A stretch of DNA of 7,280 bases from a bacterium (GTDB lineage Bacteria > BMS3Abin14): assembly GCA_020352595.1 (NCBI GenBank), contig CP070682.1, positions 2,024,260 to 2,031,539 on the forward strand, written 5' to 3'. Position 1 is the first letter of the stretch. Every line of letters starts with the position of its first letter. Positions 1-5,682 of this stretch are shown piece by piece. The notes under the pieces are model-generated. The model ran no database searches. It worked only from the letters and a program-made list of their open reading frames with translations, and was not told the origin of the DNA. Both the position numbers and the translations under genes were made by a program.

Positions 1-52
1 AGCTCTTCCGGGAACCCCGTCCTGCCCGGATGCCTTCCCGCTGATGGCTGAA

Positions 53-115
53 ACGGATCCCGGGCCCTGAACGTTGAACCCTGGACGATGGACTTTGAAG
101 GCTGGATCCTGGACC
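53..115. repeat. Degenerate 7-bp tandem repeat, nine units
   Basis: Read on the plus strand in steps of seven from 53, the units are ACGGATC, CCGGGCC, CTGAACG, TTGAACC, CTGGACG, ATGGACT, TTGAAGG, CTGGATC and CTGGACC. All fit the pattern N-Y-G-R-R-Y-N except TTGAAGG, which has G at the sixth position. The period is exact with no indels across 63 bp. The array starts nine bases beyond the ridA stop codon, in non-coding DNA. It has no T-tract and no long inverted repeat, so it is not an obvious intrinsic terminator. From memory, similar heptad runs (TCCA/TTCA cores on the other strand) occur between genes in some deltaproteobacterial genomes; I could not verify this. Its function is unknown. Positions 1-52 show no recognisable feature. 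Confidence 0.6.
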
Positions 116-124
116 TTTACCTGC

Positions 125-505
125 CTATAACGCCGCGATGGCAGCCATCTCGATCTCGGCCCCCATGGGGAGGGCCGCTACCTGGACCGTGACCCTGGCG
201 GGCGGATCCTGCCGGAAGACATCCGAGAGGAGGTCATTGACCTGGGGGAAGCCGCTCAGATCCGTCATGTAGACGTCAAGACGCAGCACGCTGCCGAGCC
301 CGGCGCCCGCTTCCCTCAGAACGGCTTCCAGGTTCTCCACGACCCGCCGGGCCTGTTCCCTGATGCCTCCGGCGACGAGGGTTCCCGTGGCGGGATCCAG
401 CGGGATCTGGCCGGCGCAAAAGACCAGCCCCCCGTAGGCGATCCCCTGGCTGTAGGGCCCTATGGCGGCGGGGGCCCTGTCCGTCCTGATCACACTCCTT
501 GTCAT
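125..505 (-). CDS. ridA: RidA family 2-iminobutanoate/2-iminopropanoate deaminase
   Basis: A 126-residue protein of the usual length for the YjgF/YER057c/UK114 (RidA) family. These small cytosolic trimers hydrolyse reactive enamine/imine intermediates released by PLP enzymes such as threonine dehydratase, protecting other PLP enzymes from damage. The family signature is visible: IGPYSQG near residues 15-21 (Tyr18), FCAGQIPLDP at about 29-38, and the C-terminal PPARVTVQVAALP...EIEM block with Arg104 and Glu119. These match the substrate-carboxylate-binding Arg105 and Glu120 of E. coli RidA. The position of E. coli Cys107 is Thr106 here, a tolerated family variation. The ATG at 503-505 follows AAGGAGG by five bases, which fixes the start. 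In related genomes ridA often directly follows spoT/rel; here a secreted-protein gene and a terminator lie between, so it probably uses its own promoter. Exact substrate preference within the family cannot be read from sequence. Confidence 0.93.
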   Translation of the reverse strand: MTRSVIRTDRAPAAIGPYSQGIAYGGLVFCAGQIPLDPATGTLVAGGIREQARRVVENLEAVLREAGAGLGSVLRLDVYMTDLSGFPQVNDLLSDVFRQDPPARVTVQVAALPMGAEIEMAAIAAL

Positions 506-535
506 GTCCTCCTCCTTGGCCTGGTTTTATACACA

Positions 536-564
536 CCAATAAAAGTTTCCCTGCCCACCGTCAA
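536..564 (-). promoter_or_regulatory. Possible sigma-70 promoter of ridA
   Basis: On the minus strand, TTGACG (564-559) is a 5/6 match to the -35 box and is followed after 17 bp by TATTGG (541-536), a poor -10 (3/6). A better TATAAA lies further down at 531-526 but at wrong spacing. A promoter is needed here because a strong terminator (582-615) lies just upstream of ridA. The -35 is convincing, the -10 is not. Confidence 0.35.
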
Positions 565-581
565 GCCCCGCCATGCGCGTT

Positions 582-615
582 AAAAAAAGGGCACCCTGCA
601 TGCAGGGTGCCCTTT
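582..615 (-). terminator. Intrinsic terminator after the secreted-protein gene
   Basis: Positions 586-615 form a perfect 30-bp inverted repeat (15-base arms meeting at 600/601, centred on TGCATGCA). It folds into a GC-rich stem of about 13 bp with a CATG loop. On the minus strand it runs into seven T residues (588-582), partly shared with the stem base. It lies 46 bases beyond the stop codon of the gene at 661-1212 and points in that gene's direction. The plus strand has only three T residues, so termination should be mainly for minus-strand transcripts. Confidence 0.9.
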
Positions 616-660
616 CCGCGCGTCATGATGCGACGGCCCGGAATGATCCTGATGGAGCCC

Positions 661-1212
661 TCACATGGGCCAGTCGTCAAAGTCTCCGGTTACCGTTACC
701 CACTTGTAGGGGGGATAGGGGTCGGGCTCGACCCCTTCGGGCGCCTGGGTCATGAACTCACCGCCAATGTCATTTCCATCGGTGTCCAGGTACCAGGTCA
801 CCAGGACCGTTTCGGAGTATTCCCCGAACACGGTCACGCTCATTTTGCTGTTCTTGCTGCCCATGACCTCGGCCTCCAGCGTAACTTCCGTACGATCCGA
901 AACGTCCACGATGATCTTGTTGACCCCCTCGACGTTCTGATTGAAGTCACTGGGGCCGAAGAGCACGACTCCGTTGACCTTGATCTGGGCGCTGCTCGCC
1001 TTGTTGGAACCGGAACCGTCGCCGTTGACGAGGCTCAGGTGGAGCTTGTCAGCCCCTTTCTGGATGCTGACGCTCTCCTCACTCCCGCCGTAGGCGAAAT
1101 TCACCGTCCCGAAGGATTTGAGCTTGGGCGCTGCATATGCGGATGTCCCCGACAGGAACCCGCAAAGGGCGATCACGATCATGAACACGATCCACCTGTC
1201 AATCTTTTTCAT
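661..1212 (-). CDS. Small secreted protein of unknown function, beta-rich, with degenerate Asp-rich C-terminus
   Basis: The product is 183 residues. I chose the ATG at 1210-1212 because it begins a classical signal peptide (MKKIDRW, then a hydrophobic core to about residue 20, AYA|A cleavage after Ala27) and follows GGAGG by eight to nine bases. An in-frame ATG at 1245 would add 11 residues before the signal. Cys17 lies in IALC, a poor lipobox, so a lipoprotein is unlikely. The mature part looks like one beta-sandwich domain (about 34-133), with alternating hydrophobic strands and the stretch IKVNGVVLFGPSDFNQNV at 77-94, a motif I recall from exported deltaproteobacterial proteins. The tail 139-183 has W-Y-x-D-x-D-G-x-D (140-148) and later G-D-x-D-D (176-180). 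This resembles a worn copy of the Y-x-D-x-D-G-D-G-Y-G...DCDD metal-binding motif of MopE-type repeats, with Cys replaced by Phe178. The gene has its own promoter candidate and terminator. No function is assigned. Confidence 0.82.
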   Translation of the reverse strand: MKKIDRWIVFMIVIALCGFLSGTSAYAAPKLKSFGTVNFAYGGSEESVSIQKGADKLHLSLVNGDGSGSNKASSAQIKVNGVVLFGPSDFNQNVEGVNKIIVDVSDRTEVTLEAEVMGSKNSKMSVTVFGEYSETVLVTWYLDTDGNDIGGEFMTQAPEGVEPDPYPPYKWVTVTGDFDDWPM

Positions 1213-1282
1213 GGCCTTTACCTCCATCTCCAGATTCCTGGGCATATTTCATCAGTTCCATGCATTCCAACGCCGGTATATA

Positions 1283-1300
1283 AGCAAGAAGCTTGCCTAA
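1283..1300 (-). promoter_or_regulatory. Candidate sigma-54 (-24/-12) promoter for the secreted-protein gene
   Basis: The minus strand reads TTAGGCAAGCTTCTTGCT from 1300 to 1283. Against the RpoN consensus (YTGGCACG-N4-TTGCW) it keeps the invariant GG (1297-1296) and GC (1285-1284) with exactly ten bases between, and the whole TTGCT half. The mismatches are A for T before the GG and A for C after GGCA. The predicted start site is near 1272, giving a leader of about 60 nt before ATG 1212. I found no sigma-70 pair with acceptable spacing in this spacer. A caveat is that the site contains a small palindrome (GCAAG-AAG-CTTGC), which could produce a chance match. Confidence 0.5.
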
Positions 1301-1382
1301 AACCGGCTCGTGTAACTCACTGTAATATAAGGATTCTGAATTTCTCGAGGGGAGATGGTGGCAATCTTTTCACAGTCAAAAC

Positions 1383-1392
1383 ACAAATTTGT
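1383..1392. promoter_or_regulatory. AT-rich 10-bp palindrome, possible activator site
   Basis: ACAAATTTGT is a perfect 10-bp palindrome in the spoT/secreted-gene spacer. It lies about 90 bp upstream of the -24 element at 1296-1297 and about 115 bp upstream of the predicted start site, the distance range where sigma-54 activators usually bind. The palindrome is seen; the role is inferred from position only, and such a short AT-rich palindrome can arise by chance. Confidence 0.3.
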
Positions 1393-1442
1393 AACTTGAG
1401 GGCCCTTCACGGGTTACCGTCCTGTTCCCATGCCGGTCGGGT

Positions 1443-3611
1443 TTATCTTGTCTTGAGGCGCTCCACCGATATGACGCCCCGCAGACCTGCGATGCTGTTT
1501 ATGAGGTTCCGAAGCTGGCTGACGTCCTCCACCTCCACGTCGAAGGTGTTGACGGCCCTGTTGTCCGAGCTCGTGCGGATGTCGGCGTGGCTGATGTTGA
1601 TGTTCTTGGAGGAGATGATGCCGGTCATCTCGGCGAGGATGCCCTTGATGTCCTCCGAGGTGACCTTGATCCGCACGGTCCTGGGAACCTTGACCTTATC
1701 GTCCCAGTGGATCTCGATCATCCGGTCGTGGTTGAACCGGTCGGCCTCGATGTTGGGGCAGTCCACCGTGTGCACGGAGATGCCCCTGCCCCTCGTGATG
1801 ATGCCCACCACGTCGTCTCCGGGCAGGGGGTTGCAGCAGTGGGCGAAGCGCACCATGATGTCGTCCACACCGTCCACAACGATGCCTTCCCTGTGCGCCT
1901 TGGCCTTCCCCTTTCTAACGGGGATCTGGGCCTCCTCCTGCTGACCCAGGCCTGTGGCCAGTTCCTCTTCGGGGAAGAGACGGGACATGATCTGGCGCGG
2001 TGAATATTTCCCGAAGCCTATGGTGGCGATGAGATCCTCGACGCGGTGAAAGCCGAAGGCGGAGGCCGTTTTCAGCATCTTATCCGTTTTCCTCAGCTTG
2101 TTGAGCGTCGTGCCCATGCGCCTGAGGTCCCGGTCCAGGAGCTCCTCTCCGATCTTGAGGCTCCTCTCCCTCTCCTCCTTTTTAATGAAGCTTCTTATCT
2201 TGGATTTGGCGCTGTTGGTGAAGGCGATCTTGAGCCAGTCCTTGCTCGGGTTGTGCCCCTTGGAGGTGAGGATCTCGACGACGTCACCGTTCTTGAGCTT
2301 GTATTTCAAGGGTACCATCCTGCCGTTGACCCTGGCCCCCACGCACTGGTTTCCCACATCCGTGTGAATGGAGTAGGCAAAGTCGATGGGCGTGGCCCCC
2401 ATGGGAAACTCCTTGACGTCCCCTTTGGGCGTGAAGACGTAAACCTCGTCCGGGAAGAGGTCCATGCGCACCGTCTCCATGAGCTCCCTGGGATCCTGCA
2501 CCTCCGTCAGTTCGTCGAGGATCTGTTTGAACCACTTGAACCGCTTGATGTCCTCGTCCGGAACCCTCCTGTCGCCGGACTTGTACCGCCAGTGTGACGC
2601 GATGCCGTCCTCGGCCATCATGTGCATCTCCTGGGTCCTGATCTGTACCTCCATCCTCTCACCCACCGGTCCTATGACGGTGGTGTGAAGGGACTGGTAC
2701 ATGTTGGACTTGGGTACGCCGATGTAATCCTTGAAACGCCCCGGGACAGGCTTGAACATGGAGTGGATGAGGCCCAGAACGCCGTAGCAGTCCCGGACGG
2801 TGTTCACGATGATCCGGAAGGCGATGAGGTCGAACACCTGCTCGAAGGGAAGGCCCTGCTTCTGCATCTTGTTGTAGATGCTCCACAGGTGCTTGATGCG
2901 CCCCGTCACCTCTCCCTCGATGCCGTGCTCGTCGATGACCGACTTTAACGATTTGATGACACGCCGGATATAGGCATCGTATTCCTTTCGCCTCTGCCTG
3001 ACCTTCTTCTGGAGGGTCAGGTAAGCCTCGGGGTAGAGATACTGGAACGCAAGGTCCTCCAGTTCGGTCTGGATCCAGGAGATCCCCAGCCTGTTGGCAA
3101 GGGGCGCGTAGATGTCCATGGTCTCCTGAGCCACCTTGAACCTCTTCTCGGGCTTGAGGTGCTGAAGGGTCCGCATGTTGTGGAGCCGGTCGGCCAGCTT
3201 GACCATGATGACCCGGATGTCCTTGGCCATGGAGAGGATCATCCGACGGAGGTTCTCCGCCTGCTGGTGGACCCTGGTCTCGAATTCCAGGCGGCTGATC
3301 TTGGTCAGACCTTCAACGAGGTTCGCCACCTCCTCCCCGAAGTTCTTCTCGATCTGCTCCCTCGATGTCTCCGTGTCCTCGAGGGTGTCGTGGAGAAGGC
3401 CCACGGCGATGGTCGTCACGTCCATCTTCATCTGGCTCAGGATGGCGGCCACCTGGAGGGGGTGGACAAGGTAGGGCTCCCCGGACTGACGCACATGACC
3501 GGCATGGGCCTTGGCCGAAAAGATGTAGGCCTTGTTGATGAGCTCGAGGTCCGCCTTGGGGTTGTATTGGCGGACCTGCTCAATGATGTCCCCTAACCTG
3601 AGAGTTCCCAT
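1443..3611 (-). CDS. spoT: Bifunctional (p)ppGpp synthetase/hydrolase (long RSH, SpoT/Rel type)
   Basis: A full-length 722-residue RelA/SpoT homologue that makes (p)ppGpp from ATP and GDP/GTP and hydrolyses it, acting in the cytosol and at ribosomes. The hydrolase HD domain is intact: His50, His74-Asp75, Glu78-Asp79, and Asp141 and Asn145 in LADRLHNM, matching the catalytic set of S. equisimilis Rel. The synthetase domain is also intact: Asp261 (FDLIAFRI), the RFKD loop at 292-295 (the RxKD type of bifunctional enzymes rather than the ExDD of RelA), YQSLHTT at 305-311 and EVQIRT at 321-326. A TGS domain follows from about 388 to 450. Next come a zinc-finger-like segment (Cys592-Cys593, His614, Cys618) and a C-terminal ACT domain (about 644-720). 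Both activities are therefore expected. The start MGTLRLGDI matches family N-termini, though its Shine-Dalgarno (AGG five bases upstream) is weak. It follows rpoZ but is separated from it by a terminator. Confidence 0.96.
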   Translation of the reverse strand: MGTLRLGDIIEQVRQYNPKADLELINKAYIFSAKAHAGHVRQSGEPYLVHPLQVAAILSQMKMDVTTIAVGLLHDTLEDTETSREQIEKNFGEEVANLVEGLTKISRLEFETRVHQQAENLRRMILSMAKDIRVIMVKLADRLHNMRTLQHLKPEKRFKVAQETMDIYAPLANRLGISWIQTELEDLAFQYLYPEAYLTLQKKVRQRRKEYDAYIRRVIKSLKSVIDEHGIEGEVTGRIKHLWSIYNKMQKQGLPFEQVFDLIAFRIIVNTVRDCYGVLGLIHSMFKPVPGRFKDYIGVPKSNMYQSLHTTVIGPVGERMEVQIRTQEMHMMAEDGIASHWRYKSGDRRVPDEDIKRFKWFKQILDELTEVQDPRELMETVRMDLFPDEVYVFTPKGDVKEFPMGATPIDFAYSIHTDVGNQCVGARVNGRMVPLKYKLKNGDVVEILTSKGHNPSKDWLKIAFTNSAKSKIRSFIKKEERERSLKIGEELLDRDLRRMGTTLNKLRKTDKMLKTASAFGFHRVEDLIATIGFGKYSPRQIMSRLFPEEELATGLGQQEEAQIPVRKGKAKAHREGIVVDGVDDIMVRFAHCCNPLPGDDVVGIITRGRGISVHTVDCPNIEADRFNHDRMIEIHWDDKVKVPRTVRIKVTSEDIKGILAEMTGIISSKNINISHADIRTSSDNRAVNTFDVEVEDVSQLRNLINSIAGLRGVISVERLKTR

Positions 3612-3637
3612 CTCAGCCTGCCGTCTCTCCAGTCAGT

Positions 3638-3666
3638 AAAAAAACCCCGGCCCTTCGGGGCCAGGG
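3638..3666 (-). terminator. Intrinsic terminator/attenuator between rpoZ and spoT
   Basis: On the minus strand CCCTGGCCC (3666-3658) pairs with GGGCCGGGG (3653-3645). This gives a 9-bp stem with one U-G wobble and a CGAA tetraloop, followed directly by seven T residues (3644-3638). It lies 42 bases past the rpoZ stop and ends 26 bases before the spoT start. A competing 6-bp pairing exists between 3670-3675 (GCCCTT as transcribed) and 3650-3655 (AAGGGC), which would break the terminator stem, but it is weaker. The structure can end the upstream operon or act as a partial barrier lowering spoT expression. Confidence 0.88.
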
Positions 3667-3707
3667 ATAAAGGGCGTAGCGGGATGCCGTTGAGCCGCGG
3701 AGGGGGT

Positions 3708-4049
3708 TCAGTCTTCCGCGGGCTCCTCGGCCGGGACAGCGCTGGCCGACTCCTCAGCTCCCTCCCCTTCCGCCTGGTAGTCGTCCCGTTCCCGCGCCTC
3801 CATGAGCGCGCGTTCCCTGAGGACCCTTCTTGCTTCCCTTATCTTGGCCATCACGTCGAGGTCGGCCGGAATGATCTTGTTCTGCGAGATCTCCTCCAGG
3901 GCGACGACCACCGGTTTGGCCTTGTCCTCGGACTGGACGAGGGGAGTCTCCCCCTGGTTGATCTCCTTCGCCCTCGCGGCGGCCATCATGGTGAGCTGGA
4001 ACCTGTTCGGGTAGGCCTCGAGGGCCCCTTCCATGGTCTTGAGTTTCAT
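3708..4049 (-). CDS. rpoZ: DNA-directed RNA polymerase subunit omega
   Basis: A 113-residue omega subunit, which helps fold and hold the beta' subunit in RNA polymerase. The conserved core is clear: YPNRFQL at 13-19, the MMAAARAKEI helix at about 20-30, PLV at 36-38, KPVVVALEEI at about 44-54. After this comes a charged helix (about 60-92) and an acidic, Glu/Ala-rich low-complexity tail (about 93-113), so it is somewhat longer than E. coli omega (91). I start it at ATG 4047-4049, which overlaps the gmk stop as ATGA and is preceded by two purine-rich Shine-Dalgarno copies (AGGAGG close to the ATG and again about 11 bases upstream). The frame is open further upstream but runs inside gmk. The N-terminus MKLKT replaces the MARVT of E. 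coli omega, whose Ala2 and Arg3 help form ppGpp site 1. Confidence 0.93.
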   Translation of the reverse strand: MKLKTMEGALEAYPNRFQLTMMAAARAKEINQGETPLVQSEDKAKPVVVALEEISQNKIIPADLDVMAKIREARRVLRERALMEARERDDYQAEGEGAEESASAVPAEEPAED

Positions 4050-4693
4050 TCCTCCTCTTTCCTCCTGTCCCGTCCGTGTGACGCGTATGCAGTGCCGGGC
4101 CTGCACCTGGCGGCCACGACAATGGATCTTACGGTTTGAACAGCCTCTTCGAGTATATCGTTGCGGACAGCATAATCGTAATCGGGTATATAGGCAAGTT
4201 CCTCACGGGCCGCCTTAAGGCGCCTCGCCCTCTCCTCCTCCGTTTCCGTACCCCTCATGTCAAGCCGTCTGGCCTGCTCGATCTCGCTCGGGGGCAGGAT
4301 GAAGACCAGGACAGCGTCCGGCCTCTGGCGGCGCACCTGCATCGCTCCCTGAACGTCGATGTCCAGGATCACGTCCTCGCCCCTTCCCGACGTCCCCTCG
4401 ACCTCGCTCTTCGATGTGCCGTAAAGCTCTCCGTAGACTTCGGCCCACTCGAGGAAGAGCTTTTCCTGCACGAGGGTTTCGAACTCCTCCCTGGTGACGA
4501 AATGATAATCCCTTCCGTCGACCTCCGAATCACGAGGGCTTCGCGTCGTGTGTGATACGGAAAGGTGAAGGTCACCGACCCTCGTCATCAGATCCTTGAT
4601 GAGCGTCGTCTTTCCTCCTCCCGATACTGACGAGATGACGAAGAGGATCCCTCTTCCCGACTTCCCGTTGTCTATCCTTTCCATCCACGTCAT
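4046..4693 (-). CDS. gmk: Guanylate kinase
   Basis: A 215-residue GMP kinase (ATP + GMP to ADP + GDP), essential for guanine nucleotide supply and for recycling nucleotides around (p)ppGpp. Visible blocks are ILFVISSVSGGGKTTL with the P-loop at 22-29 (Lys28, Thr29), the GMP-binding run SVSHTTRSPR and VDGRDYHFV, FLEWAEVYGELYGT, VILDIDVQGAMQV, VFILPPS, and the Arg-rich lid RRLDMRGTETEEERARRL. The P-loop reads S-V-S-G-G-G-K-T where the family usually has A/G-P-S-G-x-G-K-S/T, so the first two positions are atypical. I start at ATG 4693, preceded by ACGGGG; the frame remains open to an ATG at 4759 whose Arg/Gly-rich extension lacks family features. The last 20 or so residues, overlapping the rpoZ leader, are an extra charged tail. 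The gene is preceded by yicC and translationally coupled to rpoZ. Confidence 0.95.
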   Translation of the reverse strand: MTWMERIDNGKSGRGILFVISSVSGGGKTTLIKDLMTRVGDLHLSVSHTTRSPRDSEVDGRDYHFVTREEFETLVQEKLFLEWAEVYGELYGTSKSEVEGTSGRGEDVILDIDVQGAMQVRRQRPDAVLVFILPPSEIEQARRLDMRGTETEEERARRLKAAREELAYIPDYDYAVRNDILEEAVQTVRSIVVAARCRPGTAYASHGRDRRKEEE

Positions 4694-4720
4694 GGGTGGT
4701 CCCCGTTTTCCCCGCCGCCC

Positions 4721-4734
4721 TCCGGAGCTCCGGA
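4721..4734. repeat. 14-bp perfect palindrome in the gmk leader
   Basis: TCCGGAGCTCCGGA is a perfect palindrome 28 bases upstream of the gmk start, within the only sizeable spacer (4694-4785) of the DUF4416-yicC-gmk-rpoZ run. In RNA it could fold only as a short GC hairpin with a tight loop; in DNA it could be an operator. No T-tract follows, so it is not a standard terminator. Its role is unknown. Confidence 0.4.
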
Positions 4735-4785
4735 CGCGACCCTCCACGGCACATGCCATCCGGGATCTGGAACCGGATCTCCAGC

Positions 4786-5682
4786 CTATTCGATATTCTG
4801 GGCCTGTTCCCTGATCTTTTCGAGGGATGTCTTGAAATCGACCACGAGTTCAGAGATGGCCGGATGGGACGATTTGGAACCTATGGTGTTGACTTCGCGC
4901 TGGATCTCCTGGACCAGAAAATCCAGACGTCTCCCCGCCACGCCCCCTGTAGAGAGTGTGACGGAAAAGGAAGCCAGATGCGCTTTCAGGCGCGTTATCT
5001 CCTCGGAGATGTCCGACCTCTGGGACAGGAGGGCCACTTCCGCCTCCAGTCTCTGCGGGTCCACGTGTTCGCCCAGATCCAGCTCCGACAGGAACCTCCC
5101 GGCCTGCTGCCTCACCCTCTCCGTGACCTCCGGAGCGAGCCCCTCGATGCGGTCCGTGATGGATTCCAGCTCCCCTGCCCGCTCCTTAAGGTCCCGGGCC
5201 AGTGCCTGCCCCTCCAGGACCCTGTGCGCGACGAGAGAGTCCAGGGCGCTCCCCACTGTGGACAGGACCACGGATGCGACCTCCGGCCCGGCTTCAACCT
5301 CCCTGCTGGTGATGACCTCCCCTGCCATGAGGATATGTTCCAGCCTTACGGTGTCCCCGATGTTTCCGGCCACCTCCTGGAGTGAACCGGCAATTTTCAG
5401 GGCCCTTGCCGTGTCGATGGCCAGATCCTGCGGCTGTTCCTCGAGGGTGACGAAGACCTCCACCTTCCCTCTGGATACCCTGTCCCTGACAAGGGAACGG
5501 ATCTCCGGGTCCAGAAGCATGAGCGTCCTGGGAACCCGCACGCTGACATCGAGGTAACGGTGATTAAGGGAGCGGATCTCCACAGTCACCCGGCCCAAAG
5601 GCGATTCGCCCGTGGATCTGCCGTATCCGGTCATGCTCGCGATGGCGTTCTTGCTTCCGGTTTTCTCGACCATGTCAGACAA
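4786..5682 (-). CDS. yicC: YicC/YloC family endoribonuclease
   Basis: A 298-residue protein of the YicC/YloC family, widespread single-stranded-RNA endoribonucleases that form oligomeric, clam-like assemblies; in E. coli YicC has been linked to turnover of the small RNA RyhB. The family N-terminus SMTGYGR is at 16-22, followed by VEIRSLNHRYLDVSVRVPR (about 35-53), GKVEVFV (about 72-78) and the diagnostic C-terminal domain ending NTIGSKSSHPAISELVVDFKTSLEKIREQAQNIE. Length is normal. The start is uncertain: TTG at 5680-5682 has GAGGA nine bases upstream and overlaps the DUF4416 stop, while ATG 5671-5673, three codons later, is worse placed. Most homologues begin only a few residues before SMTGYGR, so the first 13 residues are probably a dispensable extension. 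It sits before gmk as in many genomes, but the small remA (DUF370) gene often found between them is absent. Confidence 0.93.
   Translation of the reverse strand: MSDMVEKTGSKNAIASMTGYGRSTGESPLGRVTVEIRSLNHRYLDVSVRVPRTLMLLDPEIRSLVRDRVSRGKVEVFVTLEEQPQDLAIDTARALKIAGSLQEVAGNIGDTVRLEHILMAGEVITSREVEAGPEVASVVLSTVGSALDSLVAHRVLEGQALARDLKERAGELESITDRIEGLAPEVTERVRQQAGRFLSELDLGEHVDPQRLEAEVALLSQRSDISEEITRLKAHLASFSVTLSTGGVAGRRLDFLVQEIQREVNTIGSKSSHPAISELVVDFKTSLEKIREQAQNIE

Noticed and set aside
1..52. Possible end of a neighbouring gene or a terminator for ridA
   Set aside because: No conserved coding signal on either strand and no stem followed by a T-tract could be found in this short stretch.
1284..1296. 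GCAAG-AAG-CTTGC as a small hairpin terminator
   Set aside because: Five base pairs and a three-base loop with no T-run; the -24/-12 promoter reading explains the same bases better.
1401..1442. Possible terminator directly after spoT
   Set aside because: Only a 4-bp stem (ACGG-GTTA-CCGT at 1409-1420) and a GGGCCC palindrome were found, with no T-tract. A Rho-dependent end cannot be excluded.
499..1944. Long plus-strand open frame of 481 codons
   Set aside because: It runs antisense across the ridA leader, the terminator, the secreted-protein gene and the end of spoT. Its translation has no recognisable domain or credible ribosome binding site and it crosses non-coding DNA; it is a product of high GC.
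4050..4106. Upstream extension of rpoZ (19 extra residues)
   Set aside because: The extension lies inside the gmk coding region, lacks omega homology, and the ATG at 4049 has a strong Shine-Dalgarno and an ATGA overlap.
4694..4759. Upstream extension of gmk starting at ATG 4759
   Set aside because: The added 22 residues are Arg/Gly-rich and unlike any guanylate kinase N-terminus, and the ATG has no good ribosome binding site. The ATG at 4693 gives a normal length.
4696..5557. Plus-strand open frames opposite yicC
   Set aside because: They are Arg/Ser/Pro-rich shadow translations of a clearly conserved minus-strand gene, without family features.
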